NCBI GenBank assembly: GCA_019802505.1
Contig: JAFMOC010000233.1
Coordinates: forward strand, 496,001-560,000
Direction: 5' to 3'
Origin: Corydoras sp. C115
Lineage: Eukaryota > Chordata > Actinopteri > Siluriformes > Callichthyidae
Length of the DNA: 64,000 nt
Part shown: positions 60,421 to 64,000 of the stretch, piece after piece
Layout of the letters: the number at the start of each line of letters is the position of its first letter
How positions within the stretch are numbered: the first letter of the stretch is position 1
Notes under the pieces: model-generated
What the model was told of the DNA's origin: nothing
Database searches by the model: none
What the model saw: the letters and a program-made list of their open reading frames with translations, nothing else
Made by a program: the position numbers and the translations under genes

Positions 60421-62219
60421 AAGGCACTTAATAGCTCTATTTAAAGCAAAGCATTTTCCTTAATGGCGATGTTATTTAGCATTTACTTTGGCCACTCTGT
60501 GAGTGCAGTGGAATCTAAAGTCTAAAAGTAGTGGGGAAGTTTCAGATGCCACGTAGGTTTTAATACTGCTTTAGAAATAATAGTTACAGTGCTGCAAATC
60601 TATCATGATCCGTTTCCTCATAACCTGACTGAAGATTTAAAAAAAAAAAAAAAATTCCATGTTCTTTCTTCATTGTTTGTTTGTTTTTCCATCATTCGGA
60701 GATTCTTCGTAAGTCCACGCTGTTGACTGAAACTTTCAGCACATGTATCCACCGCGCAGAGCAGTGAAAGCAAAAGTTTCTCCCGGGTCATTATGGAAAC
60801 AACCTCTAATCTTTGAGCATTAACCCCTGACCTCTGACAGGTGAGGAGGGTGTCTCTGAGGCTGTTCGGGCGAGGGTGAAGGCCTCATGCCCTTACTACT
60901 GTGGGCAAAAATATTATGGTTTTGTGGAGGGTACGTTTCGGATGAGATTGATGTGTCTACTTGGGGGGTCCGACAAACATGTGCCGGGATGAGAATACCA
61001 ACGGCTTGTTCTCCCAAAACCGACCAGACACCGAGATGATTCAGCATAACAAGTGACCCGGCACCTGTCCTGAAACCGCTACAATGCGGGGAAAACAAAA
61101 TGCCAATAATGCAGGCGTAAAGCAGACCCCCTACCCTGAAACCCACCCACAGGAGATTTAATGACGACTCGGTTTAAATTGGCGCAGCAATTAAAGCTTC
61201 CACTCGACTGACGGTGATGTCCGATGGGGGGGGGGGGGTCTCCTTTGTAGTTTATTCTGAAGGTGAGCAAGCGGAGTTAAATTCAGAGCTCTGTTTGGGA
61301 CAAACACTTTTATACAAGCTGATCTCAGTACGTTGGATGGTTGCTAGGTGCTTGAGTTTATACACTTGTGGCAATGGGACTGAACAAAACATCTCTGTCT
61401 GCTCAGAACCTCATGATTATTATTTTTGTCAGTGGTGCTCTTCGTACTGTCCAATAATTCTATTACATCTGAAACCTAGTGATTTTAGATCGCTGGTCTC
61501 GTCATGTATGTGAGAGTAAAAATAAACCGTGTTCCCATTTAGGTGGTCTTGTTTTAGTTCTATATATCAACTGAAGTGTTGCATGTACTTAGAAAGACAT
61601 TAGGAATTTCAGAGTGGTTCTGTGTAAATGTTCTCATGTCCCTTCTCCAGCTCTTGGAGAACTCCAGCTGGTTCCGCTATGCTCATTTCAAAGTTTGGTC
61701 CAGTGCGTCTCTGTTCCTCTCTGAATCAGAACCTCGAATGCAACAGGATATAAAAATTGTTGTTCTTCAGGGGAGTGAGTGTACATTTACTCACCCCTCG
61801 TTTGCATATGATTTGCAGCTGACATGACCAGAGTAACCCTAATGTGCATGTCATTTACTACAACTCATTCTTAGTGTCATTCAAACCCATATAAAAAAAA
61901 AAAAATAATAAAACAGATGTACAGCTTATTTAAAGGTTAATCCTGTAGATTTAAAAGGCTGCAAATCACAAAGCTGCCCAACATGATCAGAAAAGGTTTT
62001 TTATATAAGATATAATCTTAAACGCACAATTTCCCCAGGTACAGGTGAGTGTGCAATGCCCTCTAGTGGACATGCATATGAACACCACCAACAGTTTTAA
62101 TTGTTGTGTAAAGCTTTTAAAAATGATAGATCGTTTTTTTTTCCCAACTGTGCTTTAATGATGCATGATGAACATGTCGCGTTATATTTATTACACTCCT
62201 AAATTTATCCAGCAAATCC

Positions 62220-62640
62220 ACAAACTGCCAGTCCATTGGCGCCATCTACCGGACAAAAGTCCAAACACTTTGAAGTGTGTATTTCGGCAAAAGCAAATAA
62301 GCACGAAGGCAAGGCGTTTTTAATGAGAACGCTTATTGGAAAGTGGTTCCTCAGAAGGTTCCTGAGGTTTCAGATAGACCCATTTGTCACCAAGATCCTC
62401 AGTTGCTGCCATTTGGCCTCTTTCAGTCCGCCATGGCCGCCTCGACATCTGGAGGGTGAGCTGTGGGATAGAACAAGACTAATTATCCTGCTAACTCAGC
62501 ACAAAGTGAGTCTGTCACCCGGAGGATTTGGGGGAGACCTGAGTGCCAGACTCTTGCCATTTCCAGCTGCACAAAAGTCATTAATTACCCCACATTGTTC
62601 AACTGCACGAGAGTGATGCCTTCAACACTGCAGCAGGCCA
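62220..62640. promoter_or_regulatory. candidate conserved non-coding element
   Basis: A compact, repeat-free stretch with an ACTAATTATCC homeodomain-type core near 62478 and a long but unsupported open frame (62236-62616). A chance splice-like pair (TTTCAG at about 62427, GGTGAGC at about 62455) brackets only about 29 bp. Confidence 0.3.
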
Positions 62641-64000
62641 GCTTTTGAAATAAAATCGGTGCTAAAGTCTTAAAAGCTACTGATTGAGACTATTTAATGA
62701 GCCAGGAAGCCAGACATTTGGATGATTAGTGGTGTAATAAGCTGAAAGTGAGGGACAGGACTGTGGGAGTCTCCTCTCTGTGGACTTTATTTAAAACCAC
62801 AGAAATACAAGAACCACAGAACCTGCAACATCAATCAGAAACGTTAACATCTGTCCCGGACTCTGATTAGAGGCTTTAAAATATTTATTTATATTTTTTT
62901 ATTGAGAGGGGGGTCCTATCCCTGCTGGAAACTAAACAACACGCTTTTCTTTATAGTATGTAAAGCATACTGTGGTTGGTGGGACGTTTTTGGTGTTTAA
63001 TAAATATTAGCCTCGTTTGCCCGTATTGTCCAAATTGTTAAATAAAATAACTTTAAGCATTTGATTCGGCTGGACTTTTGTCATTAATGCAGGTTTGGTA
63101 AAGTTTCAATCAAACAAAGCGAATTTTTAACTAATTTTGTCACAACAGCTTATCAAACGGTTATCGATAAAATGTTGTAGGCTTAGGTTTAGGTTGTTTT
63201 TGTAGTTACCTTAGTTCGCCGTTAGAGGGCAGAGTTGTTTCATGAACAGATCCAGCATCACAACCATAACCTTTACATATTGGAGCTTCATAGAACCATG
63301 TCCTTTTGTTCTGGACATTTATTTCTTCATTCAGGAGGTCGAGCCCGTTTACTGTTCACTTATTTAATAAAACAAACGAACATCAGAACCATAACTATGA
63401 TCCAGTGATGTCATGTTTCATAAAATGTCTTTGAGATCAGACCTGAGTTCTAATACTGTAACTGCATTTTGCTTACAGAACAGACTGAGCACAATGGACA
63501 AGGTTCCTTTCAGTGTGGAGTTTGCATGTCCTCCCTGTGTCTGCACCAATTTTCTCCAGGAGCTTCAGTTTCCTCTCGACACCGGTGAGTAAATGAAGCT
63601 TTTATATTTCCTGTGTGTGAACGTTTGTCTTTGTACTTTGCCCTCTGAGTTCGTCCCACGGTGTCGGTACAGATAAGTGATTAGGACCCTAATTATGAGG
63701 TAATAATGGGACGGGGTGCATAGGTTACATCCGAATGCACCACGTTAATTTAACACGATGTCGGGGTAGTCCTGAAAGGTTCCAACTTGTAACCTCCAAA
63801 CAAAAAGACGCTCACAGAGAGGTGATCATTAGGGCAACTTGTGCGGGGCTGATGTTCAGTGGGTGCTGCACAACTAAGCATGTGTGTAATTACAGCAAAC
63901 AAATGTGCACCTGAGTCGCTTCATTACACAAGAGCACTTGCTGCCCTAATGTATTTATACTCTACTTTCCTCCCAGCGCTCATTTACACCCACGAGCATA

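Larger units (their letters stand above)
57639..64000. other. intergenic segment with several candidate regulatory islands
   Basis: No gene recognised. Repeats: (CA)n at 57967-58012, A tract near 58641, T tracts at 58795-58834 and a G run near 61227. Compact, repeat-free islands lie at about 58930-59280, 59630-60420, 60690-61210 and 62220-62640. A SINE-like fragment (GTGGAGTTTGCATGTCCTCC) lies near 63515-63590. Confidence 0.5.

Noticed and set aside
61640..61830. Possible exon after a CTTCTCCAG acceptor
   Set aside because: There is no credible donor before the stop, and the peptide matches no family.
62428..62456. Tiny exon between TTTCAG and GGTGAGC
   Set aside because: About 29 bp with a weak acceptor; chance splice-like signals are expected at this density.

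Overview
This is a vertebrate genomic window, and almost certainly from a ray-finned fish. The one clear host gene is split into short exons with GT-AG introns. The DNA between is AT-rich, with very long (TA)n and (TG)n microsatellites, a Tc1/mariner element of the fish type, and many tRNA-derived SINE copies. The repeat style suggests a catfish-like or other ostariophysan fish, but that is a guess.

Layout. Positions 1-9318 hold the 3' three coding exons of barx2, a Bar-class homeobox transcription factor, on the + strand (exons at 4044-4356, 8244-8328 and 9028-9318). The first coding exon is not in the window and should lie upstream; positions 1-4043 are the end of its intron. A candidate poly(A) signal lies at 10128. 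From about 10.2 kb to 64 kb I find no further gene with a recognisable product. The region looks like a gene desert next to a developmental regulator: compact, unrepetitive, GC-richer islands with homeodomain, SOX, POU, MEIS/TGIF and RFX-like motifs, separated by AT-rich DNA, microsatellites and mobile elements. Two places show exon-like open stretches with good splice signals (12782-12825 and 34709-35654). They remain candidates only.

Mobile elements. A complete 1,622-bp Tc1-like transposon (23275-24896) has 29-bp matching ends, a TA duplication and a transposase spoiled only by a 4-bp tandem duplication. A tRNA-derived SINE family with pol III A and B boxes is present in at least 18 copies on both strands, several with clear 8-12 bp target-site duplications. 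A second tRNA-derived SINE family, remnants of another Tc1-like family, and retroelement tails with nested insertions are also present.

I see no CRISPR array, rRNA, free-standing tRNA gene, operon or prokaryotic feature. The most useful content is the barx2 3' half, its probable regulatory landscape, and a readable record of nested transposition.
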